This document shows positions 1 to 7,700 of a stretch of DNA of 13,910 nucleotides, one piece after another; the first letter of the stretch is position 1, and the number at the start of each line of letters is the position of its first letter. Source of the DNA: Bifidobacteriaceae bacterium (lineage in GTDB: Bacteria; Actinomycetota; Actinomycetes; Actinomycetales; WQXJ01). A program made the translations under genes and the position numbers. The stretch spans positions 1 through 13,910 of the forward strand of contig JAISTN010000071.1 of NCBI GenBank assembly GCA_031272565.1, read 5' to 3'. Below the pieces are notes generated by a model. That model saw only the letters and a list, made by a program, of their open reading frames with translations, did no database searches and had not been told where the DNA came from.

Positions 1-155
1 GGCCTTTGGCGGTTGATGAGATGCCAATGGTCCGCGATGCGCTCGGCTGAGGGCCGGGGCTGCTTAGCCAGCACCCAGGCCACTGCCGCCGGGGGCCGCT
101 TGGCGGACCAGAAGGGGTCGTTTGGGAGCCTCAGATGACCGCCAGTGTAGGCCAC
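1..155 (-). CDS. Possible divergent gene, N-terminal 51 codons, product unrecognised
   Basis: On the minus strand a frame opens with GTG at 155-153 and stays open to the window edge, giving 51 codons. The peptide begins MAYTGGHLRLPNDPFW and continues with a basic, Pro-rich stretch and then ADHWHLINRQR. A strong GGAGGGG ribosome binding site lies six bases upstream of the GTG (plus-strand 162-168). An in-frame TGA lies just upstream (plus-strand 180-182), so GTG is the only plausible start. The residue mix looks like real protein, but I recognise no family and assign no function. If real, the gene is divergent from the NRPS operon and 156-330 is a shared promoter region. An alternative forward-strand reading of 3-50 gives a 15-residue C-terminal tail, which would exclude this gene. 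Short length limits confidence. Confidence 0.4.
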   Translation of the reverse strand, partial: MAYTGGHLRLPNDPFWSAKRPPAAVAWVLAKQPRPSAERIADHWHLINRQR

Positions 156-161
156 CCTGAA

Positions 162-168
162 CCCCTCC
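162..168 (-). promoter_or_regulatory. Ribosome binding site of the divergent gene
   Basis: Read on the minus strand this is GGAGGGG, a close anti-Shine-Dalgarno match. It ends six bases before the GTG at 155. It is the main reason for believing the partial divergent gene and for choosing its start. Confidence 0.4.
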
Positions 169-190
169 GCAGGTGGCCATCAGGCCGGGA

Positions 191-207
191 TTCGCCGGGT
201 TGGCGAA
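191..207. repeat. Inverted repeat, possible operator or small hairpin
   Basis: TTCGCC (191-196) and GGCGAA (202-207) are perfect 6-base arms around a 5-base centre. It sits between the possible divergent start and the NRPS start, where a regulator could act on both. At this length and GC content it could also be chance, and no run of T follows it, so it is not a terminator. Confidence 0.3.
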
Positions 208-288
208 AGACTACTCAATGACCGCCTGCGTGGAGCCCACCAGGCATGATACGGTCTCTCGAAGAACACACACCCGCCCCATGGGTTC

Positions 289-303
289 CCTGGTATCGCC
301 AGG
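289..303. repeat. Short inverted repeat just upstream of NRPS protein 1
   Basis: CCTGG (289-293) and CCAGG (299-303) pair across a 5-base loop. The repeat ends 27 bases before the ATG at 331. It could fold in the mRNA leader, but a 5-base stem in GC-rich DNA is weak evidence. Confidence 0.2.
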
Positions 304-330
304 TGGCTCCTGGCCAACGTCGATCATGCC

Positions 331-3300
331 ATGCCTTCGTCTTTGCGCACCTCGGTGGCGGAGATCGCTGATCTGACTCCGCTACAAGCCGGTATGTTGC
401 ACCACCGGCTGGACAACCCTGCCAGCCGGGCCTACGTGTTGCAGTGGCGGATCAGGTTGCTGGGGCAGGTTGACGCGGAGCGGGTCCGCCAAGCCCTGGG
501 ATTGCTGGCCCGACGGCATGACGCCCTGCGGCTGGCCTTCACCATCCCACGGGGCTCGGGCAGGCCACGGCAGGTGATCCTGACTGAACGCCAGCCCACC
601 TGCGAGGTGCAGGACATGAGCCAGGTGCCGGCAGACGAACTGCCGGCCCGGTTGGACCAACTCGCCCGTGCGGATATTGACCGCGGCTTCGACCTGGCCA
701 AGGACCCGTTGATGCGGGTGACGCTGATACGGACCGGGCCCCAGTCAACCGAAACCCTGTGGTGCTTCCACCACCTGGTGATAGATGGCTGGTCGCTCCA
801 GTTGGTGATCGCAGACTTTGTCCGCTTCTTCGAAGCCCTGGCCACGACCCCGCTGCCGGCCCTGACCGCGCAAGTGCGGCGGGAGGCCGCCGCCTACCCT
901 GGCTTTGGTGACTTCCTGCGCTGGGCGGCCGGCCGCGACCAGAGCGCGGCACTGGACTTCTGGCGCGACACCTTGTCTGGCTATGAGGAGGCCGCCCGGG
1001 TGCGGCCCTTGGCCCGGCCGGCCGCCACCACCGACCAGGTCAAGGCCATCACACTGGCCTGCCCGCCAGCCACCTGCAACGCCCTGAAGCGGCTGGGAGC
1101 CGTCAGTAGTGCCACCATGTCCAGCGTGGTGACCGCAGCTTGGGGGCTGTTGCTGGCCCGCTATGCGCGGCGCGAAGACGTGGTGTTTGGCCGGGTGGTG
1201 TCCGGCCGGGACGGCGACCTGCCCGGCGTGGAACGGCTGGTGGGGCCACTGATCAACACTGTCCCAGCCCGCGTGCGGTTTAGCCCCACCACCACCGTGC
1301 GCCAGGTGCTGCGCGAGTTCCAAGCCCAAGTGGCGGCTGCCACGGCCCATGACCACGCCCCGCTGGCGGCCATGCACCGTTTCACGGCCGCCGGGGCCGA
1401 CTTGGTCACCACCCTGGTGGCGTATGAAAACTACCCTGCAGACGCGGCCGCAGGGCTGGTGGGAGGCTTCGAGACCCAGAGTGTCAGCGCCGCCGAACAA
1501 ACCATCTACCCCCTCAACCTGCGGGCCGTTGGCCCTGAAAAGCTGGACCTGTTGTATGACCCACGGGTCTACGAGGAAGGCGAGGCGAAGGCCCTGATCG
1601 AACGACTAGTTCATCTGCTGGGCCAGATGGCCGCCAACCCAGACGGGCTGGTGGCTGAGCTTGACCTGGTGCCGCCGGCCGAACGCGCCTTGGTGCTGGA
1701 CCAGTTTGGCAACGGTGGGCCACCGGCGACACCCTTGGCCCCCACCCTGCATGGCCTGCTGGAACACTGGGCCCGGCAGACGCCTGACGCGCCGGCCCTG
1801 CTGTGGCGCGGTGAAAGCTGGACGTTTGCCCAGTTCAACGCCCGCGCTAACCAGTTGGCCCGGGCGTTGGCGGACCAAGGCGCGATGCCCGGCCGGCCGG
1901 TGGGTCTGTTGATGCGCCGCGGGCCGTACCAGGTAGTGGCCCAATACGCCTGCGCCAAAGCTGGTGCCCCCTGGGTGCCAATGGACCCAGACTACCCGCC
2001 GGACCGGGTGGCCACCCTTGTGGCGGACTGTCAACCGGCGCTGGTCCTGGCGAGTGGCGTCACGGCACCCGCGCTAGCTGGGGTGCCGGTGGTGGACCTG
2101 GAGTCGCTGGACCTGGCAGCCTTGCCCGCCAGCGACGGGCTGGCCCAGGTGGCGCCCGATGACGTGGCCTACATCATGTACACCAGCGGTACCACCGGGC
2201 AGCCCAAGGGCGTCATGGTGGAGCACCGGAACATCGTCAACTACGTGTCTCACCTGCGCGAACAGTGGCGGCCTGGACCGGACGACGTCATGACCCTGAC
2301 CACTAATTACACCTTCGACGCCTCCTTGCTGGAGCACGGCTTGGGTCTCCTCGCAGGCCGTCCCACGTGTCTGCTGCCGGAACTGACCACGCTGCCGGGC
2401 CGCGCTCTGCGTGACTACCTGGAGGCCCACCAGGTGACCTGGGCGTTCTTCAACCCCGCCTTCTTTATGCAGGCCGAACTACCGCCGCGGCTGCGGCGGA
2501 TCTTCACCGGGGGAGCGGCCGCCAGCCCGGAACTGGTAGCCAAGGCGCTGCGCCATGGCCGGTGGGTCAACGCCTATGGCCCCACCGAGATTGCCGTGGT
2601 GGCGGCCGAATGGGAAGCGCCTGTGGACCAGCCACTGCCGGACGTGATCCCGATAGGCCGGCCCATCGCCGGCGCCAAACTGACGGTGCTGGACGGTGAC
2701 CGCTTGTGCGGCATCGGGCTGCCCGGCGAACTGTGTATTGGCGGGGCGGGCGTAACTCGGGGCTACCTGGGTCAGCCGGAACTGACGGCCCGTGCCTTTG
2801 TCGAACTGCCAAGCGAGCCAGGCACCGCGTCTGGACCGCACGGCCGGGTCTACCGCAGCGGTGACCTGGTCGCCTGGCGGGCGGACGGCCAGTTGGTTTA
2901 TCTGGGCCGGATTGATGACCAGGTCAAGATTCTTGGCCACCGGATCGAACCAGGTGAGGTCGCGGCGGCGATTCAGGCCCACCCCGCGGTGGTTGATGCA
3001 GCAGTGGTAGTGGATGACGTGCCTGCCCTGCACGGCTTCTATGTGGCACCCGCCGCGGTAGAGCCGGCCCAGGTACGGGCCCACTTGGCGGCCGGCCTGC
3101 CGCATTACATGGTGCCGGCCAGTTTGACCCGGCTGGCGCAACTACCGGTGGTGGCGGCCACCCATAAGGTCGACCGAGCGGCCCTGCTGGCCCAGGTGCC
3201 CCACTTCGAGGCCACCGGCCGGGCGCCAGCCACAGCCACCGAACTGGTGGTGGCGGCGGTTTTCAGCGAAGTGCTCCAAGTGCCGGCCGTGGGCGCCACC

Positions 3301-4710
3301 GATTCGTTCTTCGACCTAGGCGGTGATTCGCTCAAGGCCATCGCCATTGCCACCAAACTGGGCGCGGCCGGCCTGGACGTCACGGTGCATGACATTTTTG
3401 CTGGTCAGACGGTGGAAACGCTGGCCGGACGGCTGAACGCGCAGGCGGCCAGGGCTGGTGTCCCCCAGGTGGCGGCCGGCAGGCCGGCGGCCACCCCAAC
3501 TGGACAGGCGGCCACGCCGGCCGGGTCGGCGCCGGCCAGCCGGTCCGGACCAGCACCGGCAGCGAGCGATCAATTGTTGAGTCAGGCCGAGGCGGCGTTC
3601 GCGGTCTACGCCGCCGCCAGCCAGCTTAGCCAGCCCCAGGCCGAATACCCCCTGACCGACGGCCAGCGCCTGTCCCGGCTGATTGGCGCCAACGCCTCAT
3701 ACGCCATCGTGCCGCTGGACCGGCCCTATGACCCGGCCCTGTTCACGGCGGTGTGGCGGGCCATCCAGGCCGACCACGCCGTGCTCAGGGCACGGCTAAC
3801 CGACTGTGACACCTTGGCGGTAGGGCCGGTGCCGGCCGCCCCCATCCCGGTGGTCGACGTGACCGGTCTAACCGCGGACCAGGTGGTCAAGCTGGCGGTG
3901 GACGCGGCCAGCCGGGCGGCCGCCAACTTCGGGGAGCAGGCCACTGGATTGGCCCACCGCCTGGCGGTGCTGTGCGCGCCGGACCGCTTCTGGGCAGTGA
4001 TACCGCTCAGCCACCTGGTGTTTGACGCCTTCTCATCCCAGGTGCTGGCAGGCCGCCTGACCCAGGACTACCTGGCCGGCGCCCCTGCCCACCAACCGTA
4101 CGACTACGCCGCCTACCTGGATTTCCTGGCCGCCGGGCCGGCCGGCGTGACCGACCAAGATGTGGTGGCAGCGCTTGATCTGCCCGCCTTTGCCGCCGCC
4201 GCTAGGACCTGGCGGCCCCAACCGGCCCCCCTGGCTCAGGTCACAGCGGCAGCGGGTGATGACCCAACTGGCACCGCTTGGGGACTGATCCAGACTGCCT
4301 TCGAACGGGCCTTTCCCGGGCAGGCCGTGCCCGCCCTGCTGGTCCACACCGGCCGGGTCTACGAGGGTTTCGATTTTACCGGCCACCTGGGCGAGTTCCT
4401 GGACGTCCTGCCAGTGGTGATTGGGCCCGGCGGCTCCGGGCCGGGGGGACACACGGCCAAACTGGCCTACCTGCGTCAACATCGCCTGGTCGCCAGTTCC
4501 CTGCTGGCCGGCCGCTGGGCGGAGCGCCTGCCAGAAGCTACCAGCCTGATCCGGGGCGACCCGGCGGCTTGGCCGGTCGTCAACCTGGTCCTGACGCCCG
4601 TCGATCCGGGCCACCTTCCCGCTGCCTCATTCCAACACGGGCCACCGCGTGTGGTCACGGCCTATCTGACCGGCTCAAGGTTGAAACTGATGGGTTTACC
4701 TGCGGTCTAG
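331..4710 (+). CDS. Non-ribosomal peptide synthetase, C-A-T-C* (protein 1)
   Basis: This 1459-residue cytoplasmic megasynthase activates one amino acid, loads it on a carrier and condenses it with an upstream donor. Domains by residue: condensation 14-450 (HHLVIDG at 147-153), adenylation about 471-955, carrier about 966-1038 (LGGDSL, Ser1000), Ala/Pro linker about 1039-1105, and a degenerate condensation-like domain 1106-1459 (SHLVFDA at 1227-1233). The first domain is of the D-donor type, and the 14 residues before it are placed like an acceptor communication segment. That supports ATG 331 as the start, although no good ribosome binding site is seen. There is no thioesterase. The gene ends with TAG at 4708-4710 and the next NRPS starts 44 bases later, so the two are probably co-transcribed. 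The NRPS assignment is certain; the product and assembly order are not. Confidence 0.97.
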   Translation: MPSSLRTSVAEIADLTPLQAGMLHHRLDNPASRAYVLQWRIRLLGQVDAERVRQALGLLARRHDALRLAFTIPRGSGRPRQVILTERQPTCEVQDMSQVPADELPARLDQLARADIDRGFDLAKDPLMRVTLIRTGPQSTETLWCFHHLVIDGWSLQLVIADFVRFFEALATTPLPALTAQVRREAAAYPGFGDFLRWAAGRDQSAALDFWRDTLSGYEEAARVRPLARPAATTDQVKAITLACPPATCNALKRLGAVSSATMSSVVTAAWGLLLARYARREDVVFGRVVSGRDGDLPGVERLVGPLINTVPARVRFSPTTTVRQVLREFQAQVAAATAHDHAPLAAMHRFTAAGADLVTTLVAYENYPADAAAGLVGGFETQSVSAAEQTIYPLNLRAVGPEKLDLLYDPRVYEEGEAKALIERLVHLLGQMAANPDGLVAELDLVPPAERALVLDQFGNGGPPATPLAPTLHGLLEHWARQTPDAPALLWRGESWTFAQFNARANQLARALADQGAMPGRPVGLLMRRGPYQVVAQYACAKAGAPWVPMDPDYPPDRVATLVADCQPALVLASGVTAPALAGVPVVDLESLDLAALPASDGLAQVAPDDVAYIMYTSGTTGQPKGVMVEHRNIVNYVSHLREQWRPGPDDVMTLTTNYTFDASLLEHGLGLLAGRPTCLLPELTTLPGRALRDYLEAHQVTWAFFNPAFFMQAELPPRLRRIFTGGAAASPELVAKALRHGRWVNAYGPTEIAVVAAEWEAPVDQPLPDVIPIGRPIAGAKLTVLDGDRLCGIGLPGELCIGGAGVTRGYLGQPELTARAFVELPSEPGTASGPHGRVYRSGDLVAWRADGQLVYLGRIDDQVKILGHRIEPGEVAAAIQAHPAVVDAAVVVDDVPALHGFYVAPAAVEPAQVRAHLAAGLPHYMVPASLTRLAQLPVVAATHKVDRAALLAQVPHFEATGRAPATATELVVAAVFSEVLQVPAVGATDSFFDLGGDSLKAIAIATKLGAAGLDVTVHDIFAGQTVETLAGRLNAQAARAGVPQVAAGRPAATPTGQAATPAGSAPASRSGPAPAASDQLLSQAEAAFAVYAAASQLSQPQAEYPLTDGQRLSRLIGANASYAIVPLDRPYDPALFTAVWRAIQADHAVLRARLTDCDTLAVGPVPAAPIPVVDVTGLTADQVVKLAVDAASRAAANFGEQATGLAHRLAVLCAPDRFWAVIPLSHLVFDAFSSQVLAGRLTQDYLAGAPAHQPYDYAAYLDFLAAGPAGVTDQDVVAALDLPAFAAAARTWRPQPAPLAQVTAAAGDDPTGTAWGLIQTAFERAFPGQAVPALLVHTGRVYEGFDFTGHLGEFLDVLPVVIGPGGSGPGGHTAKLAYLRQHRLVASSLLAGRWAERLPEATSLIRGDPAAWPVVNLVLTPVDPGHLPAASFQHGPPRVVTAYLTGSRLKLMGLPAV
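370..1680 (+). other. Condensation domain, D-donor (DCL) type, protein 1
   Basis: Residues 14-450. It forms a peptide bond between an upstream carrier-bound chain and the residue loaded by this protein. Core motifs seen: LTPLQAGMLHH near the start, RGFDLAKDPLMR at 118-129, the catalytic HHLVIDGWS at 147-155, SGRDGDLPGVERLVGPLIN and YENYP at 365-369. The RGFDL..D..MR, HH...DGWS and F/YENYP signatures match DCL domains such as that of SrfA-C as I remember it, and differ from the LCL domains in protein 2. Such domains accept donors ending in a D-residue. No module lies before it on this protein, so the donor must come from another protein that ends in an epimerization domain. Confidence 0.8.
1741..3195 (+). 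other. Adenylation domain A1 (protein 1), loosely Tyr-like code
   Basis: Residues about 471-955. It activates the amino acid as an aminoacyl-AMP and loads it on the adjacent carrier. Motifs: YTSGTTGQPKG at 617-627 (A3), FDAS at 662-665 (A4), NAYGPTE at 747-753 (A5), YRSGDL at 841-846 (A7) and GRIDDQVKILGHRIEPGE at 859-876 (A8). The A10 motif is unusual, THKVDR instead of NGKVDR, but Lys946 is kept. The pocket by eye is D663, A664, L667, F706, F725, G727, A748, V756, V757, K946, that is DALFFGAVVK. From memory it agrees at eight of ten places with the Tyr code DALVTGAVVK. An aromatic or hydrophobic residue is the cautious reading. Confidence 0.85.
3226..3444 (+). other. Peptidyl carrier domain T1 (protein 1)
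   Basis: Residues about 966-1038. The phosphopantetheine-bearing Ser1000 (codon 3328-3330) lies in FFDLGGDSLKAI. GGDS rather than GGHS at this site is typical of carriers placed before epimerization domains or donating across protein junctions. Here the following domain is not a normal epimerase. Confidence 0.92.
3445..3645 (+). other. Ala/Pro-rich interdomain linker (protein 1)
   Basis: Residues about 1039-1105 are rich in Ala, Pro, Gly and Ser, and no fold is recognisable for the first 40 or so. It joins the carrier to the C-terminal degenerate condensation domain. It is longer than the carrier-to-C joints in protein 2 (about 15 residues), so the last domain is loosely tethered. Confidence 0.7.
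3646..4707 (+). other. Degenerate condensation-like domain at the C-terminus of protein 1
   Basis: Residues 1106-1459. It opens with YPLTDGQ, a condensation-type first motif, then AIQADHAVLRARL. The active-site motif is SHLVFDAFS (1227-1235) instead of HHxxxDG: the second His (1228) and the Asp (1232) are kept, the first His is Ser and the Gly is Ala. GHLGEFLDVLP (1351-1361) stands where C domains usually have GxFxNTLP. From that motif to the stop there are about 95-105 residues, against about 155 in C2 of protein 2, so the last strand and helix seem to be missing. It could be an active C domain of a divergent subfamily, a release domain, or an inactive docking piece. It is not a heterocyclization domain, since the first Asp of DxxxxDxxS is absent. 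Confidence 0.75.
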
Positions 4711-4740
4711 GCCACATCGGTTCCGCGCAACTCTCTAACT

Positions 4741-4746
4741 GAAGGA
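4741..4746 (+). promoter_or_regulatory. Ribosome binding site of NRPS protein 2
   Basis: GAAGGA lies eight bases before the ATG at 4755, which is good spacing. It fixes the start of protein 2 and contrasts with the absent site before protein 1. The 44-base gap from the TAG of protein 1 has no hairpin or T-run, so no terminator separates the genes. Confidence 0.75.
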
Positions 4747-4754
4747 TGCTTATC

Positions 4755-7700
4755 ATGTCTAATTCCACCGACGCTCCAACCAAGACCCAACTCAACATCC
4801 CCTTGGCGTTACTGGAAGGACTGGCCGGCCAGGCCGGCCCCATGATCCCCTCTGGGCCCGATGGGTTGCCGTTGGCCGCCCTGGCGCTGAGCGCCGCCTT
4901 GATTCAGTTCAGCCAAGACCGAACCGGCTTTACCATCGCCCTGACTGGGTCCGGCGAAACCCAGGCCGCTGCCGTTGACCTGGATCCGGACCAGCCACTG
5001 GGCGCCGGCCTAGCCAGCCTGGCCGCCGGTCTGGCCCCAATCCAGGCAGGCGCCGAACCACCGGAGGCCTGGGTCACCTGGGACCAGCCGCGGCCGGAGA
5101 GCGCAGTGGGTCGCCTGCACCTGGACTGGGCGGTCGCTGGCGACCAGGCCACGGTTACCCTGACCGGTGATGACGCCATCTACGAATCCCGCCAATTAAC
5201 CGTTTGGGGCTGGCACCTGGCCGAACTGGCCCGCTCCTGGCGGGCCAGTCCGGCCACACCGGCGGGCCGCCTCAACCTGGTCAGCCAGGCCGAATGGGAC
5301 GCCATCGGGCAGGTCAACGACACCGCTGCCCCCTTCAGTCCACTGACCATTCACGGCCGGGTCAGTCAGACGGTGCGGCGCTACCCGGACAGCATCGCCC
5401 TGGTGGACGCCCAAGGCCAGTTGACCTTTGCTGAAATGGAAGCCCAGGCCAACCGGTTGGCGCGGCGGTTGCAGGGCAGCGGCATTGGGCGCGGGCAAAC
5501 AGTAGGCCTGATGCCAGCCCGTGGGGCCACCCTGGTGATCGCCATGCTGGGGGTGCTGCGGTCCGGGGCGGCCTTTGTGCCGCTGTCACCTGCCTGGCCG
5601 CGCGAACGGGTGGACTTTGTCCTGGCCGATTCGGGTGCCGCCGCCCTGCTGGTGGGCAGCCCAGCCTTTGACTTTGGGCCTCCCGGCCTGCTGCGGGTCG
5701 ACCTGACCGAAGCGTCCACCTGGGAGGCGGACGCGGAGCCGCTGGAGGAAGCCACCACGCCGCAGGACCTGTGCGCGGTGATCTATACCTCCGGCACCAC
5801 CGGTCTGCCCAAGGGAGTCCGGGTGCGCCACGACACGATTGTCAACTACGGCGAGTTCAACCACACCGAATGGCCCATCGAACCCAGCGACGTCATCACC
5901 CAGTTCGCGCCATTTACCTTCAGCACCGCCATCCTGGAGATCACGGCCCCGCTGTTCAGTGGCGCCCGGCTGGTCTGCGTGGCGGATGAGGTGATTGCCG
6001 ATCCGCGCCAGTTCATTGGCGCCATGGCGGCCAACGGTGTGACCATTGTGCTGGCCCCACCGGAGTACGCCCGCTACCTGGTGCCGCTGCCCACCTTGCG
6101 CATCCTGGAAACCGGCGCCTCGCCCTGCCCGCCGGAACTGTCCGCCAAGTTTGCCGGCCAACTGCTGCACGTCAACGCCTACGGTTTGACCGAGGTGGCC
6201 GTGCCGTTGGTGTGGCATGGGGCCAAAGACGGCCAGGTGCCGCGCCGGGTGCCGATTGGCCGGCCGGTCCCCAACACTCAGGTCAGGGTAATGCGGGGCG
6301 ACACCGACTGTGGCCTGTATATGCCAGGTGAAATCCGGGTGACCGGCATCAGCGTCTCGGACGGCTACGTGGGCCACCCTGACCTACAGGCTGAACGCTT
6401 CATCCCTTGGGCTGGGGATGGCCTAATGATGCGGACGGGCGACATCGGCTGGTGGAACGCCGATGGCGACATCGAATACTTGGGCCGGGCGGACAACCAA
6501 ATCAAGATCCGCGGCCAGCGGGTGGAACTGGAAGAAGTGGAACGCCTGATGGCGTCCCTGCCTTACGTTGAGACGGCTGGCGCCATCGCCCGCCATGAGG
6601 TCACCACCAACCTGACCGAACTGACAGGCTTCGTGGTGTCGATGGCGCCTCTTGACCTGAAGCGCCTGCGTCAGGACTTGGCGGCCCGCATGACCAGCGC
6701 CATGGTGCCCTCCCGCCTGGTTCAGATCGAAACCCTGCCATTGACGCCCAACGGCAAGCCGGACCGTAAGGCTCTGGCCACCCTGGCGGAGGAGGGCGAA
6801 CCGCCACCTGAGGAGCCTTCTCTACCAAGTGAAACCGAACGCTTGGTCCAACAGGCTTTCCAGGAGGCGCTGGGCAGCCCGGTGGAGGTGACGGACAGTT
6901 TTTTCGACCGGGGCGGTCACTCGCTGACGGCCACGTGGGTGATCAACCGCCTGGAAGAATTGACTGGCCAGCGCCTGGCACTACTTGATCTGTTCGAGGC
7001 GCCCACGCCGGCCCAGTTGGCGGCCCGGTTGACGGCCGGGGCGGCCCCGGCCGCCCAGATCGCCTCGGTGGGCGGACCGGGCGACTACCCGCTGACCGCT
7101 ACTCAGCGCCGGCTATGTGTCATTGAGGGCTTTGGCAACGCCGGGGTGGCCTACAACATCCCCGCCTTGGTTGAGTTGAGCGCCAAGGCTGATCCAGTCC
7201 GGGTGCGGCAGGTCTACGCCCAGTTGGTGGAGCGCCATGAGGGTCTGCGGACCAGCTTCCCGTTGGTTGACGGCGAACCGGTCCAGCGGATCGAGGCCTC
7301 CGCGCCGGCCGAACTGGCAGTGATCGACCTGACCGGTACGGGGCCACTGGATGCCCAGCAGGCGGCCGACTTGGTGACCAGTTTCGGCCGGCCGTTCGAC
7401 CTGACGCGGGCCCCTTTGGCCCGGCTGGCCCTGGTGCGGCTGAGCGACGGGCCGGACTACATCTTGTACGACATTCACCATTTGGTGGCCGACGGCACCT
7501 CGATTATGACCCTGCTGAGCGAGTTCGCGGCGTTGTATGAGGGCCGCGAATTGGAGCCTGTGCTGGCGCAAGCCAAGGACTATGCCGCCTATCTGGCTGC
7601 CCAGGATACGGCAGCCGATCAGGCCTACTGGCTGGAGCAGTTGGCCAGCCCGCCATCACCGCTGGACTGGCCCACGGATTTCCCACGCCCGGCGGTGGTG

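Larger units (their letters stand above)
156..330. other. Intergenic leader upstream of the NRPS operon
   Basis: This segment separates the possible divergent gene from the NRPS start. I see no clear -35/-10 pair in either direction. It holds two small inverted repeats, at 191-207 and 289-303. The frame of the downstream NRPS is open back to a TGA at 247-249 but offers no ATG, GTG or TTG before 331, so the first usable start is 331. No Shine-Dalgarno sequence is well placed for that ATG. The nearest purine-rich stretch, AGGTGG at 301-306, is 24 bases away, so initiation may be weak or leaderless-like. Confidence 0.5.

Noticed and set aside
3..50. Forward frame ending in TGA that could be the last 15 residues of an upstream gene
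   Set aside because: Too short to judge, and it conflicts with a minus-strand frame that has a strong ribosome binding site and a longer plausible peptide. Kept only as an alternative.
208..330. Promoter for the NRPS operon, for example around the GATAC at 248-252
   Set aside because: No -35/-10 pair with acceptable spacing can be supported by eye; actinobacterial promoters are too variable to call here.
173..376. Forward reading frame of 67 codons beginning GTG and overlapping the start of NRPS protein 1
   Set aside because: No ribosome binding site, no recognisable sequence, and it overlaps the true NRPS frame in another phase; best explained by GC-rich DNA with few stops.
3646..4707. Heterocyclization (Cy) domain call for the C-terminus of protein 1, because of its DxxS pattern
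   Set aside because: The motif is SHLVFDAFS; the first Asp of DxxxxDxxS is Ser and the catalytic-type His of C domains is present. A1 also does not have a Cys/Ser/Thr-like code.
4278..4742. Forward frame of 154 codons overlapping the end of protein 1 and the intergenic gap
   Set aside because: Low-complexity Arg/Gly/Pro-rich composition and out of frame with the motif-bearing C-terminal domain; a shadow frame.
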